From Intestinibacillus massiliensis (GTDB taxonomy: Bacteria > Bacillota > Clostridia > Oscillospirales > Butyricicoccaceae): a stretch of DNA of 64,000 nucleotides. Under the pieces are notes generated by a model, which did no database searches, was not told the origin of the DNA, and was given only the letters and a program-made list of their open reading frames with translations. The position numbers and the translations under genes are program-made. The stretch spans positions 310,001 through 374,000 of the forward strand of contig JAJUJC010000001.1 in the NCBI GenBank assembly GCA_029267335.1, in the 5' to 3' direction. Shown here piece after piece: positions 9,232 through 17,234 of this stretch (positions within the stretch are counted from its first letter, which is position 1; each line of letters opens with the position of its first letter).

Positions 9232-10013
9232 AACGGCGACACGCTCCTTTCCAGAATAAAAATAGCGAACTGACCGACCGTGAGCAGCGCACACCAGGCA
9301 TAAATGCGCTTGCCACTCACATACAGCGGCGGCAGCGTAGTCAATGCTCCGGTGTAGCCCCGTGCCTCAAGGGAAATGTAAATGCGATCGGACTTGCGAT
9401 ACGCCTTGAGGAACACTGTCGAAATCAGTTCGCCCAGCGAGTGAAAGCTGCGCCGCAGACCGTGATAGCCCAGCCGCGATGCCTGTGCCGTATAAATCCG
9501 GTTCGCGGTTTCATACAGCACGAAAATAAAACGATAAATCAGTTCCATCAGCTCCAGGAGAAGCTGCGGCACATGCATACGGCGCAGTGCCAACAGTAAA
9601 TCTGTGATCGGCGTGGACAAAACCGTAAAATATACGCTTGCGATGCAGCCCATCGCACGTGCAATTAACTCAACGCCATGCCAAATCGACTGCGCCGACA
9701 GTCCATATATATCCGCACCGATGCGTATGCCGAGCAGCACTCCGTTCCATGAGGTAAATCGTGCAAATAGAATGGGCAGTGTGCCGATCAGCAGAAAAAT
9801 CAAAGGCGCACGCATCAGCCGCAGAAAGACCGACGGCTGTGTCCCGCCCGCCCGTGCGGACAGGACACAGAATACCGTGATCGTGAACAGGCTGACCGCA
9901 ATGCCGCCGGTGCTCAGGCAGAGCACCAGACTGGCTGCGGTCATGACGAGCTTTGCCGTCGGATCGACTGCTTTGAGTTTGGATTGATAGGAGTATTTAT
10001 CCGTTCCGATCAT
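9228..10013 (-). CDS. cbiQ: Cobalt ECF transporter transmembrane subunit
   Basis: The 261-residue membrane protein starts MIGTDKYSYQSKLKAVDPTA and has about five hydrophobic segments. It also carries the EcfT-type coupling motif (QASRLGYHGLRRS, then SLEARGYTGAL), which contacts the CbiO ATPases. It is the permanent membrane component of the cobalt transporter. The start at 10013 was set by homology; the frame remains open upstream inside cbiN. It overlaps the cbiN 3' end by 17 bases. Confidence 0.93.
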   Translation of the reverse strand: MIGTDKYSYQSKLKAVDPTAKLVMTAASLVLCLSTGGIAVSLFTITVFCVLSARAGGTQPSVFLRLMRAPLIFLLIGTLPILFARFTSWNGVLLGIRIGADIYGLSAQSIWHGVELIARAMGCIASVYFTVLSTPITDLLLALRRMHVPQLLLELMELIYRFIFVLYETANRIYTAQASRLGYHGLRRSFHSLGELISTVFLKAYRKSDRIYISLEARGYTGALTTLPPLYVSGKRIYAWCALLTVGQFAIFILERSVSPF

Positions 10014-10299
10014 CGTCTTTATCCTTTTTGGTGATACGTCCGAGCACAAATCCGACAACGCCCGCACCGATCGCCGCCTGTGTAGCGAACAGCAGCGATT
10101 CGATTTCGCCGCTTTTCGGCTCAAGCAGCGGCTGTGCCCAGCTCTGGTAGGTGGGATCGACCTCGCTGACCGCATCCATCGCCTGTCCATCCGCACCTCC
10201 GAATTCGCCGTCCTTTGCGACATATAGCGGAATGACCGCGATCACGATCACGATCGCGATCAGGAGCAGATTTTTCTTCCAAATACTTTTCTGTTTCAT
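9997..10299 (-). CDS. cbiN: Cobalt transport accessory protein CbiN
   Basis: The 100-residue protein starts MKQKSIWKKNLLLIAIVIVI. One N-terminal transmembrane helix is followed by an extracellular loop with FGGADGQAMDAV and SWAQPLLEPKSGEIESLLFA. A second helix (IGAGVVGFVLGRI) and a charged tail complete it. This is the standard CbiN topology. CbiN stimulates cobalt loading of CbiM. The ATG at 10299 is preceded by AAGGAGGGG, while the longer frame to 10323 is not supported by a ribosome site. Confidence 0.94.
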   Translation of the reverse strand: MKQKSIWKKNLLLIAIVIVIAVIPLYVAKDGEFGGADGQAMDAVSEVDPTYQSWAQPLLEPKSGEIESLLFATQAAIGAGVVGFVLGRITKKDKDDDRNG

Positions 10300-10312
10300 T
10301 TTGTGCCCCTCC

Positions 10313-11038
10313 TTACAGTACACGCAGCTCTTGCAGCTCGGTACGGCTGTATTTTTCGAGCACGTTGAATACGACGACAGTGAGCAGACCTTCCGCGATC
10401 GCGAGCGGAAGCTGCGTTGCAGCGAAAATCGTCAGGAAGGTCCCCAAACTCTGTGCAAAGCCGATCGCATTGTGCGCGAACGACATTTCAAATGCAGTCG
10501 TCACATAAGTAAGTAAATCCCCGAGGAACGCGGCGAGAAATACGCTGACCGCCGTATTGACCTTCAGCTTTTTGCAAAGCGCATAAACACCGAAAGAGAC
10601 AAACGGTCCCACGATCGCCATGGAAAATACATTCGCGCCAAGGGTCGTAATACCGCCATGTGCAAGCAGCAGCGCCTGAAACAGCAGGACGATCAGACCG
10701 AGCACCGCCATGACAGCCGGCCCAAACAAGATCGCGCCAAGGCCGACGCCGGTCGGGTGTGAGCACGAACCGGTGACCGATGGAATTTTGAGCGCAGACA
10801 GCACAAACGCAAACGCGCCGCACATCGCCAGTAAAATCTTAGATTTCGGGCTTTGGTCGATGCGTTTTTTGATGGAGCGGAAGCCCGCCACCACAAACGG
10901 AATACACACAATGTACCATGCAATACACCATGCAGGCGGCAGATACCCCTCTGCAATATGCATTGCTGACGCATTCATGCTGAGCATGCTCAGCAGTGCA
11001 ACAGAGACAGCAGCTAAATTAATCGCTTTTCGTTTCAT
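10313..11038 (-). CDS. cbiM: Cobalt-specific substrate-binding membrane subunit
   Basis: The 241-residue protein has a signal-like N-terminus ([20 protein letters not shown]) ending in NASA, followed by [13 protein letters not shown]. The Met-His pair after the cleavage site is the cobalt ligand in CbiM proteins. Further on are [18 protein letters not shown] and several hydrophobic helices. It confers cobalt specificity on the ECF transporter. It is the first gene of the cobalamin operon and lies directly behind the riboswitch. The ribosome site AGAGGT is only moderate, which suits riboswitch control of translation. Confidence 0.96.
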   Translation of the reverse strand: MKRKAINLAAVSVALLSMLSMNASAMHIAEGYLPPAWCIAWYIVCIPFVVAGFRSIKKRIDQSPKSKILLAMCGAFAFVLSALKIPSVTGSCSHPTGVGLGAILFGPAVMAVLGLIVLLFQALLLAHGGITTLGANVFSMAIVGPFVSFGVYALCKKLKVNTAVSVFLAAFLGDLLTYVTTAFEMSFAHNAIGFAQSLGTFLTIFAATQLPLAIAEGLLTVVVFNVLEKYSRTELQELRVL

Positions 11039-11084
11039 TTTTTACCTCTCTTTTCGATCGAAGATTTTCGTTCCGGTTGAATGG

Positions 11085-11114
11085 CACCCAACGCACAAAA
11101 AAATGCGCCGGGTG
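11085..11114 (-). promoter_or_regulatory. Hairpin between cobalamin riboswitch and cbiM
   Basis: The two arms, fwd CACCCAACGCA and TGCGCCGGGTG, form an 11-bp stem with two G-U pairs around a loop of A residues (U residues in the RNA). No U-tract follows the stem in the transcribed direction, so it does not look like an intrinsic terminator. It may be part of the riboswitch expression platform; that is inference. Confidence 0.5.
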
Positions 11115-11118
11115 TCGC

Positions 11119-11148
11119 TCAGTCCCCGCGCAAGGTAAAAATGGTCAT
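11119..11148 (-). CDS. Possible 9-codon leader ORF between riboswitch and cbiM
   Basis: An ATG at 11148 reads MTIFTLRGD then stop. GGGAGG lies about 11 bases upstream, a better ribosome site than that of cbiM itself. The ORF lies just after the aptamer and ends just before the hairpin at 11085-11114. It may be a leader peptide linking riboswitch state to ribosome loading, or chance. No homology can be judged for so short a peptide. Confidence 0.3.
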   Translation of the reverse strand: MTIFTLRGD

Positions 11149-11164
11149 AAAAAATGACACCTCC

Positions 11165-11345
11165 CTATCCTTCGTAGAGTGTGAGTCGTGAACGATCAGA
11201 CTGTTTTCCGGCTTATGGATCGACGCCAGACGCACGCCTTCCCAGAGCGACGCTCCAGTGGCATAGTGTGCGGTGACTCCCCAAATACGGCAGCGGGACT
11301 GCGCGGGATTTTCACCCGACTTCCTCTCTTTTCTTCACAAAAAAG
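11165..11345 (-). ncRNA. Cobalamin riboswitch
   Basis: On the minus strand the region reads GTCGGGTGAAAATCCCGC, then GCAGTCCCGCTGCCGT, GAGTCAC, GCCACTG, CTGGGAAGGCG and finally the B12-box-like AAGCCGGAAAACAGTCTG. These are the conserved blocks of the cobalamin aptamer, in the right order. It lies between a sigma-A promoter at 11366-11394 and cbiM, so cobalamin should repress the whole cbi/hem operon. The limits are approximate because the peripheral stems were not folded by program. Confidence 0.92.
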
Positions 11346-11365
11346 AGATCACTAATCGTATATTC

Positions 11366-11394
11366 ATTATACCATTTGCTGTGCTGTCTGTAAA
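11366..11394 (-). promoter_or_regulatory. Sigma-A promoter of the cobalamin operon
   Basis: On the minus strand TTTACA and TATAAT are separated by 17 bases. The predicted start is near 11359, a few bases before the riboswitch. Confidence 0.8.
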
Positions 11395-11471
11395 TAGAAC
11401 TTGCGCAAATTGTACCAAAAGCGATTGGAAATTTAGCACGCAATTTTCGTGAAGTGTTTCACCGAAGTACA

Positions 11472-11500
11472 TTGCGTGAGACGCGTGTGTCGTCTATAAT
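11472..11500 (+). promoter_or_regulatory. Sigma-A promoter of the AraC-type gene
   Basis: TTGCGT, a 17-base spacer and TATAAT precede the regulator gene by about 70 bases. It fires away from the cobalamin operon promoter, and the two -35 boxes are about 80 bases apart. The stretch 11395-11471 between them holds an imperfect inverted sequence (CGTGAAGTGTTTCACCG) that could be an operator. Confidence 0.65.
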
Positions 11501-11569
11501 AAAAGTGAACGGTCTCTTTCATACGCAAAGAGCGTTTACCCGCATATTTTCCAGAAAGGATGCGACGCC

Positions 11570-12421
11570 ATGCTGTGTCAAAACGAACAAGGGGTGCTGT
11601 CCGGATCGGATTATTTTTTGACGACCGTATCCGATACCGCGCGCGAGTTGTATTACTATACGACAATTTTAGGACACTATCACTGTGAAAAAGGGTATCG
11701 AATCCAACGTGAAACGGCACATTCCTACCTTTTGATGAGCATTCGGCGAGGACAACTTCTCATTCGTTGCAAGGACACTTCGATGAGTGCACAGGCGGGA
11801 CAAACCGTCCTGCTCGACTGCTACCATCCACACCTGTATTATGCCAACGGCGACCTTGAATTTTCATGGCTCCATCTGTCCGGTTCCAATTCACAGGCAC
11901 TTTGCGACCACCTGACCAGTGGCAGCGGATGCCTTATCACCACACAGCAATATGAAGAAGTCAATGCGCTGCTCTACCAGTTGCTTTCTCGTTTTCGCAA
12001 CCGGCAAACGGTATCGGAATCTCTCTGCTCCCGCACAATCTATGACCTGCTTTGCTGTCTGATGCCCGACGCCGGTTTGCCGGGTACGGAAGCGTCGTTT
12101 GATACGCCGGCAGGACGTATGTGCGCCTTTATTCACGCGCACCTCAGCGAGCCGTTGACCTTGGGTATCCTTGCAGCGCAGGCAGAACTGAGTCCCTATC
12201 ATTTTACGCGCGTGTTCAAAAAAGAGACCGGCTATACGCCTTACGAATATATTATTCTATGCCGCATCGACCATGCAAAATATCTGCTCAAAAACTCGGC
12301 TCTTTCCGTCAAAGAGATCGCTTTGCAGGTCGGTTATCACACCGAAATCAGCTTTATTAATGCTTTTACACAGAAAGCCGGCATTTCGCCGGGGCGTTTC
12401 CGTAAATTTCCCATCGGCTGA
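11570..12421 (+). CDS. AraC-family transcriptional regulator
   Basis: The 283-residue protein has an N-terminal cupin-like sensing region (roughly residues 20-140; HYHCEKGYRIQRETAHSYLL, LLDCYHPHLYY). The C-terminal 100 residues form a double helix-turn-helix (LTLGILAAQAELSPYHFTRV, then KEIALQVGYHTEISFINAFT). It should bind DNA in response to a small ligand. It is divergent from the cobalamin operon and faces the 3' end of the eut operon, so control of either is possible. Enterobacteria use an AraC protein, EutR, for eut genes, but this locus also has EutVW, so I do not equate them. Confidence 0.88.
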   Translation: MLCQNEQGVLSGSDYFLTTVSDTARELYYYTTILGHYHCEKGYRIQRETAHSYLLMSIRRGQLLIRCKDTSMSAQAGQTVLLDCYHPHLYYANGDLEFSWLHLSGSNSQALCDHLTSGSGCLITTQQYEEVNALLYQLLSRFRNRQTVSESLCSRTIYDLLCCLMPDAGLPGTEASFDTPAGRMCAFIHAHLSEPLTLGILAAQAELSPYHFTRVFKKETGYTPYEYIILCRIDHAKYLLKNSALSVKEIALQVGYHTEISFINAFTQKAGISPGRFRKFPIG

Positions 12422-12433
12422 CCAAGCCGCATG

Positions 12434-12467
12434 AAAAAAAAGCCGGAGCATGACTGCTCCGGCTTTT
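12434..12467. terminator. Bidirectional intrinsic terminator
   Basis: AAGCCGGAGCA and TGCTCCGGCTT form a perfect 11-bp stem with a TGAC loop. Runs of A and T on either side allow it to end both the AraC gene and the eut operon. Confidence 0.9.
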
Positions 12468-12479
12468 GCGCATCCTAAC

Positions 12480-12911
12480 TCAGCCTTCCTGCCAGTTCGC
12501 CGGATATACAAAATATGCATAACGCGTCTTAGTAGGAGTCTGGAAATGGATATGCGAGTTCTTCGGGATATAGATGATGTCGCCGGGATGACCGGTGAGC
12601 ACGCGACCGTCGATCTCGATCTCAAGCACGCCGTCGATGACCATGTCATACTCGTCGTATGTCAAAGTCCACTCAAAGCTAGTGTGATCGAGCTCCATAA
12701 TGCCTGCGCCCATGCGCGGCGCCTCGTCGAGCGTCAGAATATCCTTCAGTGCAACGCCTTCCTGTTCGAACGGCTCGCACTTTACGGTTTCGGTCTTGAC
12801 ATGGATAATGCCGCTGGGGTCCTTTTCCTTGACGAAATCAGGCTGCTGCCCAATAGACTCCCGAATGACCTTTTCCACAATGTCTCGAATCAGCTCTTCG
12901 CTGATATTCAT
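12480..12911 (-). CDS. eutQ: EutQ-like cupin acetate kinase
   Basis: The 143-residue product starts MNISEELIRDIVEKVIRES, an amphipathic helix of the kind that targets proteins to microcompartments. After a short linker, the cupin fold holds EWTLTYDEYDMVIDGVLEIE and GHPGDIIYIPKNSHIHF. EutQ of Salmonella has acetate kinase activity. That role would fit here, turning the acetyl-phosphate made by EutD into ATP and acetate. The ATG at 12911 has AAAGG at a normal distance; a GTG three codons upstream does not. It is the last eut gene, just before the terminator. Confidence 0.88.
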   Translation of the reverse strand: MNISEELIRDIVEKVIRESIGQQPDFVKEKDPSGIIHVKTETVKCEPFEQEGVALKDILTLDEAPRMGAGIMELDHTSFEWTLTYDEYDMVIDGVLEIEIDGRVLTGHPGDIIYIPKNSHIHFQTPTKTRYAYFVYPANWQEG

Positions 12912-12938
12912 ACGCGTCACGCCTTTCCGATACGATTT

Positions 12939-14162
12939 TTATTTGTCCTTCGTGTTGTCGATCTTGCTCAGCAGCTTGGGAGCGAGAATATTGGCAAGGA
13001 TCAGCGCGGTAACACCGGCAACCAACTTACCAAGGATCATCGGGAAGATCATATCCGCATTGACGCCAGCGGTGAAGCCGAGGTGATCGCCGAATACGAA
13101 CGCTGCAGAAACCGCAAATGCGACGTTGAGCAGCTTGCCCTTCGGGTCCATGTCGCCCATGATGTTGAACATTGCAATATTGTTCGCAAGGTTTGCTACC
13201 AGACCTGCGCAAGCCTGATCGTTAATGCCCAGTTTACCGCCAATCTTGTTCAGCGCAGAACCAAACGTCTTAGTGATCCACTTGACCATCGGGAACGCAC
13301 CGATCAAGGTGATGCCGATGATGCCGCAGGTCAGAAGACCGGATTCAAGCGGTACGATGCCATTGGCATCCGGGATCGCCATGATGTCGAACAGCGGGAA
13401 CATGATCTTGGTCTGATACTCGAAAACAGCGATCGCGGTAAAGATGGTGATCAGGATCGTGATCGCATTGCCGAAGTGGTTGAAGCCGTTGATCATCTTG
13501 CTCGGAGCGACCCACAAACCGATAACGATCAGGCCTGCGATGATGATAACGGGGATCAGGTTTTGCAGAATGGTCAGGATGCTGATCTTATACTGCGTCA
13601 TGTTCATGGCGAGACCGCCAACGATGCAGCCGATCGGGATTGTAATCATACCTGCGAGGATACCGGAGCCGAGGTACGGACGGTCTTCCTTCTTGATGAT
13701 GGACAGTGCGACCGGAATCGTAAAGACGATGGTCGGGCCCATCATGGTGCCGAGGATCAAGCCTGCGAAGTTACCGATAGACTCGTTCGCCGCAAGCTGC
13801 ATTGCAAGCGGATAGCCGCCCATGTCGCACGCCAACAGCGTGGTTGCAAACATGGAAGCATCTGCGCCGAAAATGCCGTAGATCGGAACAATGATCGGCT
13901 TGAGGATGATCGCAAGGACCGGAGCCGCCGCAACGACGCCTGCCATTGCAATGGCGAGCGGGCCGATCGCGTTGAAGCCTTCCTCAAACTGTTCACCGTA
14001 GCCGAGCTTGTTGCCGCGAATCTTGTCGATTGCACCAACTAACATGAAAATCATCATGATGAACACGATGACCTTGTTGATAGACAGGCTGCCTACCCAC
14101 TCGCTTACACTCTTGGTAAATACGCTGGTATTGCTCAGATTCGTCAATAACTCATCGAACAT
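12939..14162 (-). CDS. eutH: Ethanolamine permease
   Basis: The 407-residue protein has about ten hydrophobic helices and the EutH features GYGEQFEEGFNAIGPLAIAMAG (first 20 given), FGADASMFATTLLACDMGGY and a lysine-rich C-terminus. It imports ethanolamine across the cytoplasmic membrane. It lies between the PduT-like shell gene and eutQ, with a 54-base gap upstream and a GGAGG site before the ATG. Confidence 0.95.
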   Translation of the reverse strand: MFDELLTNLSNTSVFTKSVSEWVGSLSINKVIVFIMMIFMLVGAIDKIRGNKLGYGEQFEEGFNAIGPLAIAMAGVVAAAPVLAIILKPIIVPIYGIFGADASMFATTLLACDMGGYPLAMQLAANESIGNFAGLILGTMMGPTIVFTIPVALSIIKKEDRPYLGSGILAGMITIPIGCIVGGLAMNMTQYKISILTILQNLIPVIIIAGLIVIGLWVAPSKMINGFNHFGNAITILITIFTAIAVFEYQTKIMFPLFDIMAIPDANGIVPLESGLLTCGIIGITLIGAFPMVKWITKTFGSALNKIGGKLGINDQACAGLVANLANNIAMFNIMGDMDPKGKLLNVAFAVSAAFVFGDHLGFTAGVNADMIFPMILGKLVAGVTALILANILAPKLLSKIDNTKDK

Positions 14163-14216
14163 GTGAAATCCTCCTTTTATGTTGCGGGGATTAGAATGCC
14201 AACCTTTTGATTTTGT

Positions 14217-14756
14217 TTAGAGAAGCGCCTCGAACAGCTTCGGATCGGGCCGCGGGATGACAGTCGTGCCGACCAGCAGCTCTGCCCCCTTCTCCGCTGC
14301 GGATACCGCCGCACGAACCGCGCCGACATCGCCGGTCAGGGTAACAAAGCCCTTACCGCCGATCGCGTAGCCGATCCGCACTTCGATCAGGGTGATGTTC
14401 GCCGCTTTCGCCGCGACATCTGCCGCCATGATTGCAGAAGCGATAGAATAAAATTCGAGTACGCCGACCGCGCCATGCTCCGTGACCTGGCTGGTCATGC
14501 TGATGGCGGGAATGAGCTGTGGATGTACATTGGGGATCAGGAGTGTGTCAACGATGCACTCGCCGCCGCATCTTTTCCCCTCTGCCATGGACGCCTTTAC
14601 ATCGCCGGTATCGCCCGCGACGATGACGATGTATTTACCCGGGCATACCGTGGTTGAGCGAAGAAGCTCCACTTGTGCCGCCTTTACCATAAAGTCGCAC
14701 GTTTCAATGCCGCGGGCAATGCTGTTGAGTTCCACCATGCCGATCGCATGTCCCAT
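14217..14756 (-). CDS. Tandem-BMC shell protein of PduT type, probable 4Fe-4S carrier
   Basis: The 179-residue protein is two fused BMC domains (about 1-90 and 91-179, the second starting AVGVLEFYSIASAIMAADVA). Residues 33-42 read RSTTVCPGKY, placing a Cys at position 38. That is the same position and context as the Cys of PduT that holds a [4Fe-4S] cluster at the centre of its trimer. It probably conducts electrons across the shell. The PduS-like flavoprotein encoded just upstream (3-base gap) is the natural partner. Such BMC-T proteins belong to propanediol loci in Salmonella, so their presence in a eut locus is notable. Confidence 0.88.
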   Translation of the reverse strand: MGHAIGMVELNSIARGIETCDFMVKAAQVELLRSTTVCPGKYIVIVAGDTGDVKASMAEGKRCGGECIVDTLLIPNVHPQLIPAISMTSQVTEHGAVGVLEFYSIASAIMAADVAAKAANITLIEVRIGYAIGGKGFVTLTGDVGAVRAAVSAAEKGAELLVGTTVIPRPDPKLFEALL

Positions 14757-14759
14757 GGG

Positions 14760-16112
14760 TTATGCCTCCTTTCGGCAGATGCGGGCGCCTGCCGTATTGA
14801 TCTCGGTAATCACACCGTCCACGCTCGCGTGGATATTAGCGGACAAGCCGCCCTCCGCTGCCGCAGCCAACAGCTCGCCACGCCGTACCTCATCCCCCGC
14901 ACTCTTCGTCGGGACGGCAGGCTTACCGATATGCTGCTGGAACGGTACGAATACACTGTCCGGAGACAGCTCGATGCATGTTTTTGCGTGTTTGCCTTCA
15001 TACTCTGCCAAGCCCAGACGGGCAATGAGCCGTCCGGTCGGCACATGATGCCGATCAACTTCCTCGCGGGCATGGGGGTCCATCAGACGATCGACCTTGT
15101 AGCCCTTTGTGCGAAGCTGTGCCTTCATGTAATCGTTTACCTTGCGGGGTGACAGCCCCATCGGGCAGGCAAACATTTCGCATATGCCGCAGTCGCAGCA
15201 GTTCATCGCGTCACCGAATGCGCGTATGTACTCGGCTTCGTCCGTGATGACCGGCTCACGATAGAGGTTGCGCATGACAAGATGCGGGCGCATCTGGTGT
15301 CCGATCAGATAACGCGGGCACAGATCGGTGCACATCCGGCACTGGATGCAGGCGCTTTTTGCCTGCGCGCGGATACGCTCGATGGGGCGTGCATCGCGTG
15401 TGATCAGATAGTGGTCGCGCGGCAGAATGAGAATGTTGCCCGTCGTCTTGGTGACGACCGCACCATCAATATCCTTGCGCTCCCTCAAGATACGCCCCAT
15501 CATAGGACCGCCAAGAATGATGGCATAGTCCGAGATTGTCGGGCATGCGGCTGCAATGCACGCCGAGATCGCCGTGCCAATCGGCACGCGCAGCATCACG
15601 GGTTCGCGCACTTCCCCGGTGACCGAAAGATACTTTTCCGTCACAGCTTCGCCCTGCATCGCCTGATAGATGCCCAAAACCGTACCGACGTTGTCAACGA
15701 CTGCGCCGACATCAAGCGGCAGACCACGCTCCGGAACGCTCCGTCCCGTGACCTGCTGGACCATGCTCTGCTCATCGCCCGCCGGATAGAAGGTAGACAT
15801 CTGAAATATCTCGATGTCTACACCGCCGCGTTTGATTGCATCGGACAAGGCTGCGATCTCGGCGGTATACTTGGCTTTCAGTGCAATTACCGAACGCTTT
15901 GCGCCCAGATGGGCAGCAATCGCTGCGATTGCTGCCACGATCTCGTCGGCAAAGGTGCGGCAAAGGTATTTGTCGGTTTCGATGAGTGGCTCACATTCTG
16001 CGGCGTTGACGATAAAGATCTCCGCTTTCGCGTTGAGCTTTACATGCGTGGGAAATCCCGCGCCGCCTGCACCGACAATGCCCGCCTGCTTCACCGTTTC
16101 GATGAAATCCAT
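14760..16112 (-). CDS. PduS-like Fe-S flavoprotein (RnfC-type), possible cobalamin reductase
   Basis: The 450-residue protein begins MDFIETVKQAGIVGAGGAGF, an RnfC/NuoF-like flavin and NADH-binding fold with IVNAAECEPLIETDK. Two ferredoxin-type clusters follow: CIQCRMCTDLCP and CCDCGICEMFACP. The C-terminus (VDGVITEINTAGARICRKEA) has a lipoyl-like turn. PduS reduces cob(III)alamin in propanediol compartments. Here it could reactivate B12 for EutT/EutBC or pass NADH electrons to the PduT-like shell protein. I prefer the ATG at 16112, with GAGG 11 bases upstream. An ATG at 16121 or a TTG at 16133 that overlaps eutN is possible. Confidence 0.88.
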   Translation of the reverse strand: MDFIETVKQAGIVGAGGAGFPTHVKLNAKAEIFIVNAAECEPLIETDKYLCRTFADEIVAAIAAIAAHLGAKRSVIALKAKYTAEIAALSDAIKRGGVDIEIFQMSTFYPAGDEQSMVQQVTGRSVPERGLPLDVGAVVDNVGTVLGIYQAMQGEAVTEKYLSVTGEVREPVMLRVPIGTAISACIAAACPTISDYAIILGGPMMGRILRERKDIDGAVVTKTTGNILILPRDHYLITRDARPIERIRAQAKSACIQCRMCTDLCPRYLIGHQMRPHLVMRNLYREPVITDEAEYIRAFGDAMNCCDCGICEMFACPMGLSPRKVNDYMKAQLRTKGYKVDRLMDPHAREEVDRHHVPTGRLIARLGLAEYEGKHAKTCIELSPDSVFVPFQQHIGKPAVPTKSAGDEVRRGELLAAAAEGGLSANIHASVDGVITEINTAGARICRKEA

Positions 16113-16125
16113 GCTTTTCATCACC

Positions 16126-16410
16126 TCATTCAATCAGGCTCGCGTCAATTTCCTGATCATCCACGATACCTACCACCGTCGCGTCGACAGGGGTACCCAT
16201 ATCGCCGGCAGCACTGCGTGCGGAGCTACCGGATACGATGATCACGGTCTCGCCGACGCCTGCACCGATGATATCGGCAGCGACGATCGGCGTACGCTCA
16301 CGAGTGCCGTCGATAATGTTGATGGGCTGGACGATCAGCAGCTTGAGCCCTGCGAGTTTTTCTTCTTTGCGTGTGGCCCATATGTTTCCAATTACTTTTG
16401 CCACTCTCAT
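16126..16410 (-). CDS. eutN: Microcompartment vertex protein EutN/CcmL family
   Basis: The 94-residue protein opens MRVAKVIGNIWATRKEEKLA and continues through LLIVQPINI and DIIGAGVGETVIIVSGSSAR to DATVVGIVDD. These are the conserved features of the BMV pentamer that caps shell vertices. It is full length. An AGGGGG site precedes the ATG, and its stop lies just before the PduS-like gene. Confidence 0.96.
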   Translation of the reverse strand: MRVAKVIGNIWATRKEEKLAGLKLLIVQPINIIDGTRERTPIVAADIIGAGVGETVIIVSGSSARSAAGDMGTPVDATVVGIVDDQEIDASLIE

Positions 16411-16439
16411 TGTCAGTCCCCCTGCCTAGATGTGTTTCT

Positions 16440-17201
16440 TTAGTCGCGGATGATCGCGATCCGACGCATTTTTGCGTAATCGCGTGCGAGATCGGTGATG
16501 ATTGCATTATGCTGCACACGCAGCACAGTCACGCCGGGGCGGCATGCTGCAATCATGTCTTTCTCGGATACGACCCGCTTGGACACAGTCGCCTCGACGG
16601 GAGTCGCGGACGCTGTTTCGACGACCGGAACCGGTACGGGTGCGGGTGCCATGGGCGCAGGTGCCGCTCCGCTCGGAGCGACCGCCGCCGCGGTGGATTC
16701 GCCGCCCAGAATTGCGGACTCCAGCTGTGCCTTGGGACAAACGGTAAAGCCTGCCGACTTCAGGAAGGTCAGCTTGCTCTCCATCATTGCGTAATACGCG
16801 GGGGGTGCTGTCTGCTCATACTGGTACAATTCAATCTCTTCCGACGGGACAAAAATTTTCTTGCCCGCCAAAATTAGCTTTTGCGCCAGTGTGGTAAACG
16901 GTGTATCACATACACCGCCTGCCAGCTTGCCCAATGCTTCGTTAGTCAGACCAAACAGGATGACGGCCTCATACGATGCCGGATCGCAGTCATAGTCCTG
17001 AAGCAGCGCACATTCGGTGCGATAATACTCACCGAGTCTGGCACTTTCGAGCATGGTATGGCAGAAATCACCGTGCTGCTGCGTCAAAATCAGCAGACGC
17101 GGCTTGTCGTCGCTCACGACAGTGTTTGTGGTGCTTTCGTTGTCCTCCAGCTTTGCGGCAACGCGCGCGACGATTTCATTTACCAGTGCATCGAAATCCA
17201 T
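16440..17201 (-). CDS. Ethanolamine-locus protein of unknown function
   Basis: The 253-residue protein has a short N-terminal helix (MDFDALVNEIVARVAAKLED) that could be an encapsulation peptide. A flavoprotein-like alpha/beta part follows (PRLLILTQQHGDFCHTMLES, AVILFGLTNEALGKLAGG). Next come an Ala/Pro/Val-rich linker (about residues 170-200) and a small C-terminal domain (KRVVSEKDMIAACRPGVTVL). It resembles the conserved hypothetical that accompanies eut genes in Firmicutes. I know of no proven activity. The proline-rich linker separates two foldable units. An AAAGGAGGGG site supports the ATG. Confidence 0.8.
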   Translation of the reverse strand: MDFDALVNEIVARVAAKLEDNESTTNTVVSDDKPRLLILTQQHGDFCHTMLESARLGEYYRTECALLQDYDCDPASYEAVILFGLTNEALGKLAGGVCDTPFTTLAQKLILAGKKIFVPSEEIELYQYEQTAPPAYYAMMESKLTFLKSAGFTVCPKAQLESAILGGESTAAAVAPSGAAPAPMAPAPVPVPVVETASATPVEATVSKRVVSEKDMIAACRPGVTVLRVQHNAIITDLARDYAKMRRIAIIRD

Positions 17202-17234
17202 GCTATCCCCTCCTTTCTGAAAGGTTTACAAGGC

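Noticed and set aside
11085-11350. EutX/Rli55-type RNA that joins a B12 riboswitch to EutV-binding hairpins
   Set aside because: The riboswitch lies before cbiM rather than a eut gene, and the downstream hairpins lack A1-G4 hexaloops.
12450-14042. 530-codon open frame on the plus strand opposite eutH and eutQ
   Set aside because: It is a reverse-strand shadow of strongly biased GC-rich codons; the translation is rich in Asp, Arg and His with no domain, and the minus-strand genes are certain.
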